Assembly: GCA_017405375.1 (NCBI GenBank)
Contig: JAFRAO010000034.1
Span: 1-40,977, forward strand
DNA: 40,977 nt
Source: a bacterium
GTDB lineage: Bacteria; Cyanobacteriota; Vampirovibrionia; Gastranaerophilales; Gastranaerophilaceae
Direction of reading: 5' to 3'
Part shown: positions 24,942 to 32,804 of the stretch, piece after piece
How the letters are laid out: the number at the start of each line of letters is the position of its first letter
How positions within the stretch are numbered: position 1 is the first letter of the stretch
The notes under the pieces: model-generated
Database searches by the model: none
What the model saw: only the letters and a program-made list of their open reading frames with translations
Told to the model about the DNA's origin: nothing
Program-made: the position numbers and the translations under genes

Positions 24942-25856
24942 TTATTCGTCCTTTTCTATTTTATAACTTCCGTCAAATTGTTTTACCGGTTTATATCCTT
25001 TTAATATCCATACCGGCAAAGCCACGCAACGGCAATTCGGGCGTTGACTCGGCAATCCTGTATTTCCGTAACTGTCAATTACCGGATAATTTTCTTTTTC
25101 ATCCCATGCATATATTTTACCATCTAATTGCTTGTGTCCACCTTTACCGGTTGAAACTCTTTCATCTCCCATTGTTCGCCACATAAAAAATTTTATACCA
25201 GCATCACGCTGTTGTAGTTCATTCAAAGTGGCATTTGCCTTTGCTGTTTGGTCTCGTGCAATAAGTTTTATTCGGTTATCCGCAACGACTTTTTGTTCTT
25301 TTAGTGTCTTTTCAATTTCACCCCAGCCGCCACCGGTAGTCATTCCATCAAAAACAATATTTTCAATGTTAGTTAAAGTTTGACTGGATACATTGGTTAT
25401 TAACTGAACGTTTCTATCTATTATCAATTTCAAAATATTATCATAATCTCTGTTATAGTTAAGCGTTATCTCTTTGCCTGCCATTTCAAATAAAACATTC
25501 TGTATATTTTTATTGGTAGATTGTGAAGCTTTTTTTAACCATTTACGAATTATTTTATCTGCATTTTTTAAAAATATACGTAATTTTGCCCCTTTATATT
25601 TTTTTATTACATCTAATACACGATTTACAGATACTTTCGGCGTTTTTATAGCATTGTTTACTTGTAATACCCCATATACACCTTGTAAATCATTATAAAA
25701 TGCTTCAATATATTTTATAAACTCTTTTTCAATAGCTTTTCTATAAAAAGCATCAGCGATTGCATTTTTACCTATGTTTTTACCAACAAAAACACCTTTA
25801 TATATTTTTGCTCTACTTAAAAGCCATTTTTCTTTTTTCTTGCTTAAAAATGCCAT
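24942..25856 (-). CDS. Phage head morphogenesis protein (Mu F / SPP1 gp7-like)
   Basis: A 304-residue protein. The long helical N-terminal part is basic. The C-terminal domain has the F-like signature: IARDQTAKANATLNELQQRD, then FMWRTMGDERVSTGKGGHKQ and GLPSQRPNCRCVALPV. It follows the portal gene with a one-base gap. Proteins of this type are minor head components needed for assembly or early DNA entry. Confidence 0.85.
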   Translation of the reverse strand: MAFLSKKKEKWLLSRAKIYKGVFVGKNIGKNAIADAFYRKAIEKEFIKYIEAFYNDLQGVYGVLQVNNAIKTPKVSVNRVLDVIKKYKGAKLRIFLKNADKIIRKWLKKASQSTNKNIQNVLFEMAGKEITLNYNRDYDNILKLIIDRNVQLITNVSSQTLTNIENIVFDGMTTGGGWGEIEKTLKEQKVVADNRIKLIARDQTAKANATLNELQQRDAGIKFFMWRTMGDERVSTGKGGHKQLDGKIYAWDEKENYPVIDSYGNTGLPSQRPNCRCVALPVWILKGYKPVKQFDGSYKIEKDE

Positions 25857-25857
25857 T

Positions 25858-27336
25858 CTAAACCTTTTCTACTGGCTCTTGCTCTTCTTGCATTTCATAA
25901 TCTAATAGACCATCGGCATCAGAATCAATTTCAACGTTTTGTAAATTAAAATCTCTGAATTGTTTTAACCAGTTCAAAACATCTTCGTTGCTTACGCCTG
26001 CCTCAATAAGTCCTTTTGCCACTTCCATGTAAGACCGCATATTTTCCGCTTTTTCTTTTTCATCACTTTGTTCTAACGGATTAAATACATAGTCATTAAA
26101 CTTATAAAATTTTCCATCTGTAATAGAACCGTAAATAATACCTAATGCCTTTAATAAGTTAGGTTTAACCATTTCTTGTTCAGCTCGCATTCTATCGTAA
26201 AAGTTTTTGCGTTCACCTTGCAATGTTCCACTCAATCCTTCTGCTCCTTTTCCCAAAAGAATTGAAATCGTAATATCTGTTTTGCTGGCTATAATTTGGT
26301 AAAAGAACTCTGCATTTTTATCCATTCCAGTTAATGAAGTCGTTAATTGGAACATATCCTCAGTGCTTTTGATTGGATAAATACCGAAATTATCTTGAAC
26401 GCCACTCATCGCTTCTAATCTTAGACGGAAGTTTTCTGCCGCATCAGAATAAAAATTTTCGCCCTCTGTTTTGAGATATAAATAACGGCATCTATTCATT
26501 AAATTGGCTAAACCTTGACTTGCCAAATTACTATTTGCTACGTCCTGTTTTATCAATAAGGTTAAAGGCATACCAAAATATAATGTCATCGGTCGCATTA
26601 TCAATTCCGGCAAATTATCGGCAAAATATAAAAATCTGCTTGCATGAACATTACCCAAACCCACAACATACCACATAGAAGGTCGCATATAATTTTTTTG
26701 TGCTGGATTCGTGGTGTTTACATCTACGGCTACAAGATTTATCGGGTCAATGTGTATAAATCCTTTGAACTTCCTCATATCCGTTCTATTTAAATCCAAA
26801 GGCTCCGTTAAGTCCTCTTCTTCTCCAAAATCAAGATAAACTAAACACCCGCCGGAAACATAGCAACTGCGCAAAGCATTTACAAATAAATCGTCAATTC
26901 TATGTTTTAAAACTTCTTTATCTAACGCATCTTTTTGCTCTTCGGATAAATCGCATTGAACTTCACCACCATTTGCAAATGGCGTCTTGCTTAAAATATT
27001 AAATATTTTATTAAATAAAGGGTCTTGTGCTAACGAATAACACTCATAATAGTTTACTGTCTGAAAATTGTAATAACTATACTGTGAATTTCCAAAGCCA
27101 CTATTTATTGATTGCAGCGGATTTATCCACTGATTTTGTATTTTTACTTTATGCGAATTATATGCCTTAATTCCTCTGTCTGACCCCACATCTTTTGCGC
27201 CACCTTCAAGACGTTGTTTTGCTATGGTCATCGGCTCCGATATAACAACTTCTTTATCTTCTTTTAAATCTGAAAAAGCCCCGTAATTAAAAACTTCTTT
27301 CTCTTTAACAAGATTTTTTTTCTTAAATGGCCACAT
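25858..27336 (-). CDS. Portal protein (DUF1073-like)
   Basis: A 492-residue portal of the DUF1073 group. Visible blocks are YYECYSLAQDPLFNKIFNIL, GCLVYLDFGEEEDL, FKGFIHIDPINLVAVDVN and a C-terminal LGKGAEGLSGTLQGERKNFYD. It forms the dodecameric DNA gate and docks the terminase. TAG stop, followed two bases later by the F-like gene. A strong promoter lies directly upstream (27365-27393). Confidence 0.85.
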   Translation of the reverse strand: MWPFKKKNLVKEKEVFNYGAFSDLKEDKEVVISEPMTIAKQRLEGGAKDVGSDRGIKAYNSHKVKIQNQWINPLQSINSGFGNSQYSYYNFQTVNYYECYSLAQDPLFNKIFNILSKTPFANGGEVQCDLSEEQKDALDKEVLKHRIDDLFVNALRSCYVSGGCLVYLDFGEEEDLTEPLDLNRTDMRKFKGFIHIDPINLVAVDVNTTNPAQKNYMRPSMWYVVGLGNVHASRFLYFADNLPELIMRPMTLYFGMPLTLLIKQDVANSNLASQGLANLMNRCRYLYLKTEGENFYSDAAENFRLRLEAMSGVQDNFGIYPIKSTEDMFQLTTSLTGMDKNAEFFYQIIASKTDITISILLGKGAEGLSGTLQGERKNFYDRMRAEQEMVKPNLLKALGIIYGSITDGKFYKFNDYVFNPLEQSDEKEKAENMRSYMEVAKGLIEAGVSNEDVLNWLKQFRDFNLQNVEIDSDADGLLDYEMQEEQEPVEKV

Positions 27337-27364
27337 GTAACCCCCTTATAATAAAATACAACTT

Positions 27365-27393
27365 ATAATAAAATATATTTTTTTCATTGTCAA
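27365..27393 (-). promoter_or_regulatory. Consensus sigma70 promoter before the portal gene
   Basis: TTGACA (27388-27393), a perfect -35, and TATTAT (27365-27370) are 17 bases apart on the minus strand. The -35 nearly touches the TerL stop codon. An 18-base AT-rich direct repeat (around 27345-27375) overlaps the -10 region. It would let head genes be transcribed apart from terminase. Confidence 0.7.
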
Positions 27394-27394
27394 A

Positions 27395-28660
27395 TTAACG
27401 CCTAAATACTTGTCCGAAGGCTTTCCAATCTGTTTGTCCATATTTTTTACTTATTTTTAAGGCGTAAATTAATGTATCACAAATATCATCGTGCTCGTCT
27501 TGTTTTCCACCGGTAAATGCTTCACACTGTTGCTCAAACTCCGGCATCCATGAAGCTGATTCAGGTATCCAAACATAACCGCTACACAAATCCGCTTCAA
27601 TTTCTAAGAACCGAGTATATTTATCTGCAACTATATCCTTTTTAAGTTGCTCGTTATGCACTGTCGGGTATATTTCCATAATAGGCAAACCTTCCGCTCT
27701 AAGTTGCTGTGTTAAACTAATTCCACTCGCCTTATTTTCAATATATATAGCACTAAGACTGTTTGTTTTTCCGTATTTTTCAACCGCCGATAAATAAAAG
27801 TTTTTCAAATCTCTGCATAAATCAACAAAAGTAACCTTTTTACAATATACATCCAAAATATATTTGTCTTTTCCTTTCACACCCATTAACATAAAGGCTG
27901 AATTATCAGCACTCTTTTTTTCACTGAAAGCAGTATCGCAACAAATATATAGACCGTTAAATCTTTCAGGTGGTAATTTATACCGCTGAAACATATTCAT
28001 TTTAATTAAATTACCGGCTTCGGCATTTGGCACCCCTAACCATATATGCTCATACTTTGGATAGTTTATTTTTTTGCAAAACTCCATTTCATCACGTAAT
28101 ACATCAGGAAAAAACGGATTGTCTGTATAATTCATTTGAACCGTAATACAATTATCGGGTTTATTAACAACAAAATTCTGATAGGTTGCATCTGTCTTTA
28201 AATTCGGGTTGAACGTTATCCATATTTCGGATTCCGGCTCACGAATTGTCGGTATTAAAACATCCCAACTTTCTTGTGTAATTGACTCCGCTTCCTCACA
28301 CCAAGCAATGTTTATACCTTGCGTTGATTTTATCTCTCCTATGTTATTTTTCAAACCCTTAAAAATAAACTCTGTGCCATTTATACCTCTAATTGTATCT
28401 TGTGTAACAGAATAAAAACCATTTAAGTTATATTCGTTTATTAAATCCGAGAGCAATTTATGCACCGAGTCTTTAATACTGGCTTGTATCTGTCGTGTGC
28501 ATAATATCCTTATTTTAGTTTGCATACCTTTTATTAGCAAGGTAAGACCTACACTATAACTCTTTGCACTTCCTCGCCCACCAACAAGAACCTTATACCG
28601 TGATTTTTCAGTCAATAAGAATAAGCTTTTTTCCGGTATGTTTATCTTTACTTTATCCAT
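27395..28660 (-). CDS. terL: Terminase large subunit
   Basis: A 421-residue packaging motor. Walker A is GGRGSAKS (residues 27-34) and Walker B is INIAWCEEAES (about 117-126). The C-terminal nuclease has Asp242 (CCDTAF), Glu308 (IENKASG) and the Asp391-Asp395 cluster (HDDICD). All required motifs are intact. The ATG at 28660 has GGAG seven bases upstream; a longer frame to 28774 would run through the small upstream gene. It overlaps that gene by eight bases. Confidence 0.95.
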   Translation of the reverse strand: MDKVKINIPEKSLFLLTEKSRYKVLVGGRGSAKSYSVGLTLLIKGMQTKIRILCTRQIQASIKDSVHKLLSDLINEYNLNGFYSVTQDTIRGINGTEFIFKGLKNNIGEIKSTQGINIAWCEEAESITQESWDVLIPTIREPESEIWITFNPNLKTDATYQNFVVNKPDNCITVQMNYTDNPFFPDVLRDEMEFCKKINYPKYEHIWLGVPNAEAGNLIKMNMFQRYKLPPERFNGLYICCDTAFSEKKSADNSAFMLMGVKGKDKYILDVYCKKVTFVDLCRDLKNFYLSAVEKYGKTNSLSAIYIENKASGISLTQQLRAEGLPIMEIYPTVHNEQLKKDIVADKYTRFLEIEADLCSGYVWIPESASWMPEFEQQCEAFTGGKQDEHDDICDTLIYALKISKKYGQTDWKAFGQVFRR

Positions 28661-28841
28661 TTTCAAACTCCGACCGGATAAAATCAATATAATTTCCATA
28701 TTGATTATATTGCGGTTTAGTATTTTGTAAAAGCTTATATACTCCTTGTAAGGACATTCCAATAAAACGAGCAAAAGCCGATAATTTACGCTTTCTTTTT
28801 AAGATATTTAATATTTCTTTATTTTTCAACATTCCATCCAA
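28653..28841 (-). CDS. Small helix-turn-helix-like protein before TerL
   Basis: A 62-residue protein with a short helical domain (KRKLSAFARFIGMSLQGVYKLLQ) that resembles a helix-turn-helix: KRKLSAFARFIGMS followed by LQGVYKLLQNT. It overlaps the terL start by eight bases and starts one base after the methylase stop. The ORF is coupled to both neighbours. DNA-binding is inferred from this pattern only; a regulator of packaging genes or an accessory terminase part is possible. Confidence 0.65.
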   Translation of the reverse strand: MDGMLKNKEILNILKRKRKLSAFARFIGMSLQGVYKLLQNTKPQYNQYGNYIDFIRSEFENG

Positions 28842-28842
28842 T

Positions 28843-30015
28843 CTAAAACAAATTTAATTGTTCATTCTCTTGTTTTTGTGGTTTGCTGCAATATAGTTTT
28901 TCTATGCGCTCAATCTGATTGGATATTGCCGCAAGTTTAGTGCAACGTCTACGTTCCCAAATCTGGTGAAATCGTGTGTCGCTGATTTCATAACTTGAAA
29001 AATAAACCGGATAATCACGGCTTGCTACCCAATCATAAAATGCTTGGCTGTCAAAACTGTCAGAATATTCAGCCGTCCCCTCGTACGGCGGGTCGCAATA
29101 TACCACATCGCCATCTTGGTGCTCATATTCGGTATAACTTCCGCAATTAAGCTCCAACCGCTGCAACCGCTGCAACTGCTGCAACCGCTGCAACCGCTGC
29201 AACCGCTGCAACCGCTGCAACCTTAAATCCGGATTACATAACAACTCTATTTCTTGCGGAATATCTTTTATTTTCGGCGATTGCTTTATTTTTTGCCACA
29301 TATCCGGCATAGGTATTGCCGGTTGACTACCATTACTCATATAATGCGATCCCATTTGCGAGCCGGTTAAATCATCAACTTCTTTACAAGTGATTCCGGT
29401 TGACCTTAGCCATTGCGTAAATTTTAACGCTTGTTTTCGTGCCACTTCCCTGTTTAATTTAGATGCCGGATTTATAATTTCCTGATATTTGCGGTAATTT
29501 TCCGCCATCGTCGGCGTTGAATTGATAATTTGCTTAAATTCTTTGGCGCAATAGTTCATCAAAAACATTCTGCGCGCTTTTAAGTCATCATAAGCGCAAT
29601 CCGGCACACCCTCAATACTTTCGCCATACACACAATATTGATGCCCTTGTCGCTTAAATTCCTCTATATTCTTACCAAATAGATAACAATCGCCTTTATT
29701 TCCAAAGCTCCAAATATATTTAACATAACCATCGCTATCTTTGTGGGCAAAAAAATCCTCTCGGCTGATAAATTCCGGCTTAAATGTCTTATAATTAAAC
29801 TCGCCATTAACCGCCCGGCGCATTAAATCAACACACAATGGATTAAATTCATTATAATAAAGACTTTTCCACTTCCGGCTGAACGCTGCCGCATGTGTCA
29901 TCGCACCACCACCGCCAAACAAATCAACAAAGCGCTTCCCTGCCGGTAATATTCCTATTAGTTCCTCAGCTATATCTGCCTTACTCCCCATATAAGGGAA
30001 ACCATATTTTGCCAT
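28843..30015 (-). CDS. D12-class DNA adenine N6-methyltransferase with LQR repeat
   Basis: A 390-residue Dam/D12-type methylase. The N-terminal YMGSK and motif I FVDLFGGGGA (residues 29-38) bind S-adenosylmethionine; the catalytic DPPY is at 308-311. The insert between them is long and carries seven LQR/LQQ triplets (residues 266-286) coded by a 9-base tandem repeat. It probably modifies phage DNA against restriction. The ATG at 30015 has AAAGGA at five bases; other in-frame starts are at 30021 and 30039. TAG stop. A promoter and a structured leader lie upstream. Confidence 0.9.
   Translation of the reverse strand: MAKYGFPYMGSKADIAEELIGILPAGKRFVDLFGGGGAMTHAAAFSRKWKSLYYNEFNPLCVDLMRRAVNGEFNYKTFKPEFISREDFFAHKDSDGYVKYIWSFGNKGDCYLFGKNIEEFKRQGHQYCVYGESIEGVPDCAYDDLKARRMFLMNYCAKEFKQIINSTPTMAENYRKYQEIINPASKLNREVARKQALKFTQWLRSTGITCKEVDDLTGSQMGSHYMSNGSQPAIPMPDMWQKIKQSPKIKDIPQEIELLCNPDLRLQRLQRLQRLQRLQQLQRLQRLELNCGSYTEYEHQDGDVVYCDPPYEGTAEYSDSFDSQAFYDWVASRDYPVYFSSYEISDTRFHQIWERRRCTKLAAISNQIERIEKLYCSKPQKQENEQLNLF
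29158..29220 (-). repeat. Seven tandem 9-base units (LQR) in the methylase gene
   Basis: Seven copies of TTGCAGCGG (minus strand; one has CAG instead of CGG) encode LQR LQR LQR LQR LQQ LQR LQR. The units are nearly identical in DNA, so copy number can change by slippage without breaking the frame. Confidence 0.9.
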
Positions 30016-30033
30016 TTTCATCCTTTCTACAAT

Positions 30034-30108
30034 AGCCACGAGGTTTATTTTGTTATAGTATGTGGATTTAACAAATTGTCCGATAAAAGGACCGGTTGCC
30101 CCGTGGCT
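30034..30108 (-). ncRNA. Structured leader RNA before the methylase gene (three-way junction)
   Basis: AGCCACGGGG (30099-30108) pairs with CCTCGTGGCT (30034-30043): ten base pairs with one G-U. Enclosed are GTCC/GGAC (30089-30092 with 30078-30081) and a 7-bp TTTGTTA/TAACAAA hairpin (30069-30075 with 30049-30055). This makes a closed three-way junction that begins at the predicted transcription start and ends 13 bases before the methylase ribosome binding site. It could be a cis-regulatory RNA or ligand sensor. I do not recognise a known riboswitch class. Confidence 0.5.
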
Positions 30109-30112
30109 TTCT

Positions 30113-30142
30113 ATAATTTACGCTATTCTCATATAAAGTCAA
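30113..30142 (-). promoter_or_regulatory. Promoter before the methylase leader
   Basis: TTGACT (30137-30142) with AATTAT (30113-30118) at 18 bases, or AAATTA at 17. The start of transcription would fall a few bases before the leader stem at 30108. The -10 is weaker than in the other promoters. Confidence 0.5.
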
Positions 30143-30195
30143 GATGTTTTTAAATTATTGTTGATATATTCAGCGCTGTAAATATCAATAATAAT

Positions 30196-30594
30196 TTAAT
30201 CTTTTTCCACCTTTACGGGCAATATTTCAATAACTGGCACTAGTGGAACACCATTTTTACCCGTTATTTCCTGTCTATCAACAAATAAACCAAAAGCTTT
30301 TCCTTTTAATTCAATGGCTTTTATTTGAACTTGCCTATTTTGTTCGCTATCGGCTTTCAGTTTCACTTCATCTAATTCCCTAATCATATCGTTAAGAGTG
30401 TATTCGTATTTTTCCTGTATTTTGCGCTCTTCTTGGGCTAATGCTTCTTGTATGTCTGGTTTTGTAACGTTTTCAGACGCTATCTTTCTGGCAGTCTTTT
30501 TTGAGTATCCTGCGCTTATAGCTGCCTGCGTTCCATTGCCTCCATTTGTCTTGTAGGCTCTAACAAATGCTTTCTGTTTCGGTGTTAGCTTCAT
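30196..30594 (-). CDS. terS: Terminase small subunit
   Basis: A 132-residue protein of the Terminase_2 type: LTPKQKAFVRAY, NGTQAAISAGYSKKTARKIA (helix-turn-helix, residues about 18-37) and NVTKPDIQEALAQEERKI, followed by a coiled-coil oligomerisation helix. The C-terminal part has the segment ITGKNGVPLVPVIEI. It recognises the packaging site. It is separated from terL by the methylase and a small HTH-like gene, which is unusual but seen in other phages. The packaging site itself was not located. Confidence 0.9.
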   Translation of the reverse strand: MKLTPKQKAFVRAYKTNGGNGTQAAISAGYSKKTARKIASENVTKPDIQEALAQEERKIQEKYEYTLNDMIRELDEVKLKADSEQNRQVQIKAIELKGKAFGLFVDRQEITGKNGVPLVPVIEILPVKVEKD

Positions 30595-30606
30595 TTAATA
30601 CCCCAA

Positions 30607-30837
30607 TTAAAAAACTCTTGCTTTTATTCCTCTTTTTAGTCGGCTTAGTGCTATTTGTTCAATTTCAGCCGATATTTCAAGCATCCATTCAATAACTATA
30701 AATTCCTGATATTCTTCAACAGATTCTCCTTCTACAGGGCGTGGGAACTTCTTTTTCACCATACTATATGAATGATGAACTACATTTTTTAAAGAAACAC
30801 ATTGACTTATATCCAAACCTAAGCTTAATTGCTCCAT
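30607..30837 (-). CDS. Small hypothetical protein before TerS
   Basis: A 76-residue protein (MEQLSLGLDISQCVSLKN...) with a helical second half (EEYQEFIVIEWMLEISAEIE). No family recognised. GAGGTGTTG precedes the ATG, and a strong promoter lies directly upstream at 30855-30884. It precedes the terminase small subunit by 12 bases, so it opens the packaging transcript. Confidence 0.65.
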   Translation of the reverse strand: MEQLSLGLDISQCVSLKNVVHHSYSMVKKKFPRPVEGESVEEYQEFIVIEWMLEISAEIEQIALSRLKRGIKARVF

Positions 30838-30854
30838 TCAACACCTCTAAGGAC

Positions 30855-30884
30855 AATATAGAACATCTTTTTGTATAATGTCAA
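30855..30884 (-). promoter_or_regulatory. Promoter before the packaging genes
   Basis: TTGACA (30879-30884), a perfect -35, and TATATT (30855-30860) are 18 bases apart on the minus strand, 18 bases from the next ATG. It marks the boundary between early/middle and packaging genes. Confidence 0.7.
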
Positions 30885-30936
30885 GTAAGCATAAATCTAA
30901 TGTACACTGTTTATTTTGCTTATCAAGCCTTAAAAT

Positions 30937-31131
30937 CTATGCAATTAACAAGTTTTTCCAAATCCTTAATTCCCACGATTCACCAAGGGAGTTTCCTATT
31001 CGGTCTGCCTGTCCACGCTTTACCTTTTCAATACAATTTTTCATGGCTTCAATAAATTCCGCTTCGTTTTTAATTTCATCGCTGGTTAAGTATAAAGTCT
31101 GATTCTTTAACTTTGTTTTATTGAGTTTCAT
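30937..31131 (-). CDS. Small hypothetical protein
   Basis: A 64-residue charged protein (MKLNKTKLKNQTLYLTSDEI..., later RGQADRIGNSLGESWELRIW). No family recognised. It overlaps the stop of the upstream gene by four bases (ATGA type) and is therefore translationally coupled. It is the last gene before the packaging promoter region. Confidence 0.6.
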   Translation of the reverse strand: MKLNKTKLKNQTLYLTSDEIKNEAEFIEAMKNCIEKVKRGQADRIGNSLGESWELRIWKNLLIA

Positions 31132-31364
31132 TTTTCTAATTCCTTAATCATTTCAATCTTCGGCTTTTCTTCAAAATACATTCTTGCTGCTGAAATTAGT
31201 TTATTATATTGTTTTCTTGATTGATAACCAAAAGCAAGCTCTTTAATTAAACTCTCGGCTACTTCAAGACAATTTTCCAAGCGTTCTATCTTTTCAAGAG
31301 CCCGTATCAGTGTATCTGTTCTACCGCTTGGCTCATCATTGTAATTGTAGGGTTCTATTGTCAT
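31128..31364 (-). CDS. Small coiled-coil protein
   Basis: A 78-residue acidic protein with a predicted coiled coil in the centre (LIRALEKIERLENCLEVAES) and a second helix rich in Glu and Lys. Such short coiled-coil proteins are common in phage early regions, with unknown roles. Four-base overlap with the next gene; three bases separate it from the membrane protein gene upstream. Confidence 0.6.
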   Translation of the reverse strand: MTIEPYNYNDEPSGRTDTLIRALEKIERLENCLEVAESLIKELAFGYQSRKQYNKLISAARMYFEEKPKIEMIKELEK

Positions 31365-31367
31365 TCT

Positions 31368-31577
31368 TTAATCCTCAAATCTGTCATTACTCGTGCTATT
31401 ATACCAAGACCAAGTATCTACAATTCTGATTGCTTGCTTACCGAAAAATCTTCTCAATGTTTTTATAGGATAAAAACAAACTCCGAGTATACAGAATAGA
31501 ATAGCAAAAATAAACATAGGAGTAACCACAATTCCCTCAATTATTGTTTCTGCAAAGTAGTATACTAATTCTTTCAT
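31368..31577 (-). CDS. Small membrane protein
   Basis: A 69-residue protein with one strong hydrophobic segment (about 14-35; GIVVTPMFIFAILFCILGVC), then a basic juxtamembrane stretch (KTLRRFFGKQAIR) that suggests a cytoplasmic C-terminus. Four-base overlap with the upstream gene. No family recognised. Confidence 0.65.
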   Translation of the reverse strand: MKELVYYFAETIIEGIVVTPMFIFAILFCILGVCFYPIKTLRRFFGKQAIRIVDTWSWYNSTSNDRFED

Positions 31578-31951
31578 TTTAATACCTCATCTATTTTAGC
31601 GACAATTTCGGTTATTAACTTAAATCCTTTTGGCGTGAGTTTTAGTTGTGATTCAGCAATACTGCTCCGTATTTCTTTCAGCAACTCTTTTACTTCCGCA
31701 AGTTTCTTGTATAACGCTTTATTTGTCTGCATAGTGCTATCCAAATTTTGATTTAGTGCTTGCCATTCCTCATAACTCGGCACTGATGCTATTATTTTGC
31801 AATCATCCATTTCAGGGATATAGACTTCATCTTTATTATTTGTAAGTTGATTATATTTCTTGCACCATGTGTATAATATTTCTATTTGATTTCCTGTATT
31901 GCAATAGTAAGCGCCTTTCAGCAATTCGCCATTTTTCCATAAAGCTGTCAA
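31574..31951 (-). CDS. Hypothetical protein with unusual start
   Basis: A 125-residue protein starting at a TTG (LTALWKNGELLKGAYYCNTG), ending in a coiled coil (ALYKKLAEVKELLKEIRSSI). The TTG has no clear ribosome binding site. An ATG 25 bases upstream (31976) has a good AAGGA but lies in another frame and stops after 41 codons. Either the TTG is used, or one base is missing or extra near 31950-31952, which would give MSKDKPAR-LTALWKNG as the true start. The body of the protein looks genuine. Family unknown. Confidence 0.6.
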   Translation of the reverse strand: MTALWKNGELLKGAYYCNTGNQIEILYTWCKKYNQLTNNKDEVYIPEMDDCKIIASVPSYEEWQALNQNLDSTMQTNKALYKKLAEVKELLKEIRSSIAESQLKLTPKGFKLITEIVAKIDEVLK

Positions 31952-32044
31952 ATCTTGCAGGCTTATCTTTACTCATCTTATTTTCCTTTCTTAAAAATAC
32001 TGTATTTTTCCAAGTCAAGTTCAAATTTTATTTCAAAGGTGGCA

Positions 32045-32800
32045 TCAGCATAACTCCTCTATTTCTTGTTTAGTTAACCCTTCTGCAAATCTCCAATGAC
32101 AACCATATAATGTTTTTTCAGGATGTCTTGCACATCTGGAAATGCTTGCTTTATATAATCCTGTTTTTTCAGAAGCTTGAGATAGAGAATTATAAAGGGT
32201 TTTACTTTCAACACAAATAACTGGTTTAGAATACAACTCTTTTGTTGTCTTACCCATTTTTTCAGTAACTCTTGCATTTCCATATTTCCAAGCGTGTTTT
32301 ACGTTTTCACTCGGGGTAACCCATTCAAGATTTTCTACGCGGTTATCGTGTCTAACACTGTTTATATGATTTACTTCTTCCTTATTATCAGGGTTAGAAA
32401 TAAAAGCATCTGCAACCAATCTATGGACATAAGAAGCACGCCTATTGTCTCTTCTTTCACCCAAATCAACAACACAATATCCATGTGAATTATAAGGTTT
32501 CAATATTTTATTTCTTTTTATTGAAAAAACCCTGCCGTATGATGATATCATATATCTTGGAAAATCCTTAATAACTTTCCATTCTTCCGTTGCTTCTTGT
32601 ATTGGACGTGTGATTTCTGTTTTATTGTGCCAGTTAATTTTGATTAAACGATATGGAACAGTAAAAATACATTTTCCGTTTTTATCGGATAAAGAAGCTT
32701 GGTACTCATCTTTCACTATTTTATAAATATTGTTCGGTAATATATCCCATAAATCTGCCATATCTTTTTCGTTTTCTACGTCAAATATTCTTTGTGTCAT
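32045..32800 (-). CDS. HNH endonuclease fused to a phage host-gene domain (NUMOD4-HNH-NUMOD1)
   Basis: A 251-residue protein. Residues 1-72 (MTQRIFDVENEKDMADLWDI, FTVPYRLIKINWHNKTEITR) look like the N-terminal part of a small phage protein I have seen without a nuclease. From residue 73 follow NUMOD4 (EEWKVIKDFPRYMISSYGRV), HNH (YVHRLVADAF, NHINSVRHDN, NLEWVTPSEN; His126, His145) and NUMOD1 (about 192-235). The last residues (LTKQEIEELC) may again be host-gene sequence. The ATG at 32800 has AAGGAAG at eight bases and avoids a 62-base overlap upstream. Probably a free-standing homing endonuclease that captured its target gene. Confidence 0.8.
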   Translation of the reverse strand: MTQRIFDVENEKDMADLWDILPNNIYKIVKDEYQASLSDKNGKCIFTVPYRLIKINWHNKTEITRPIQEATEEWKVIKDFPRYMISSYGRVFSIKRNKILKPYNSHGYCVVDLGERRDNRRASYVHRLVADAFISNPDNKEEVNHINSVRHDNRVENLEWVTPSENVKHAWKYGNARVTEKMGKTTKELYSKPVICVESKTLYNSLSQASEKTGLYKASISRCARHPEKTLYGCHWRFAEGLTKQEIEELC

Positions 32801-32804
32801 TATT

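Noticed and set aside
31978..32052. Open 24-codon stretch (ADATFEIKFELDLEKYSIFK) behind the HNH fusion gene
   Set aside because: It looks protein-like and could be a gene remnant, but it has no start codon and is not in frame with the upstream gene; too short to support.
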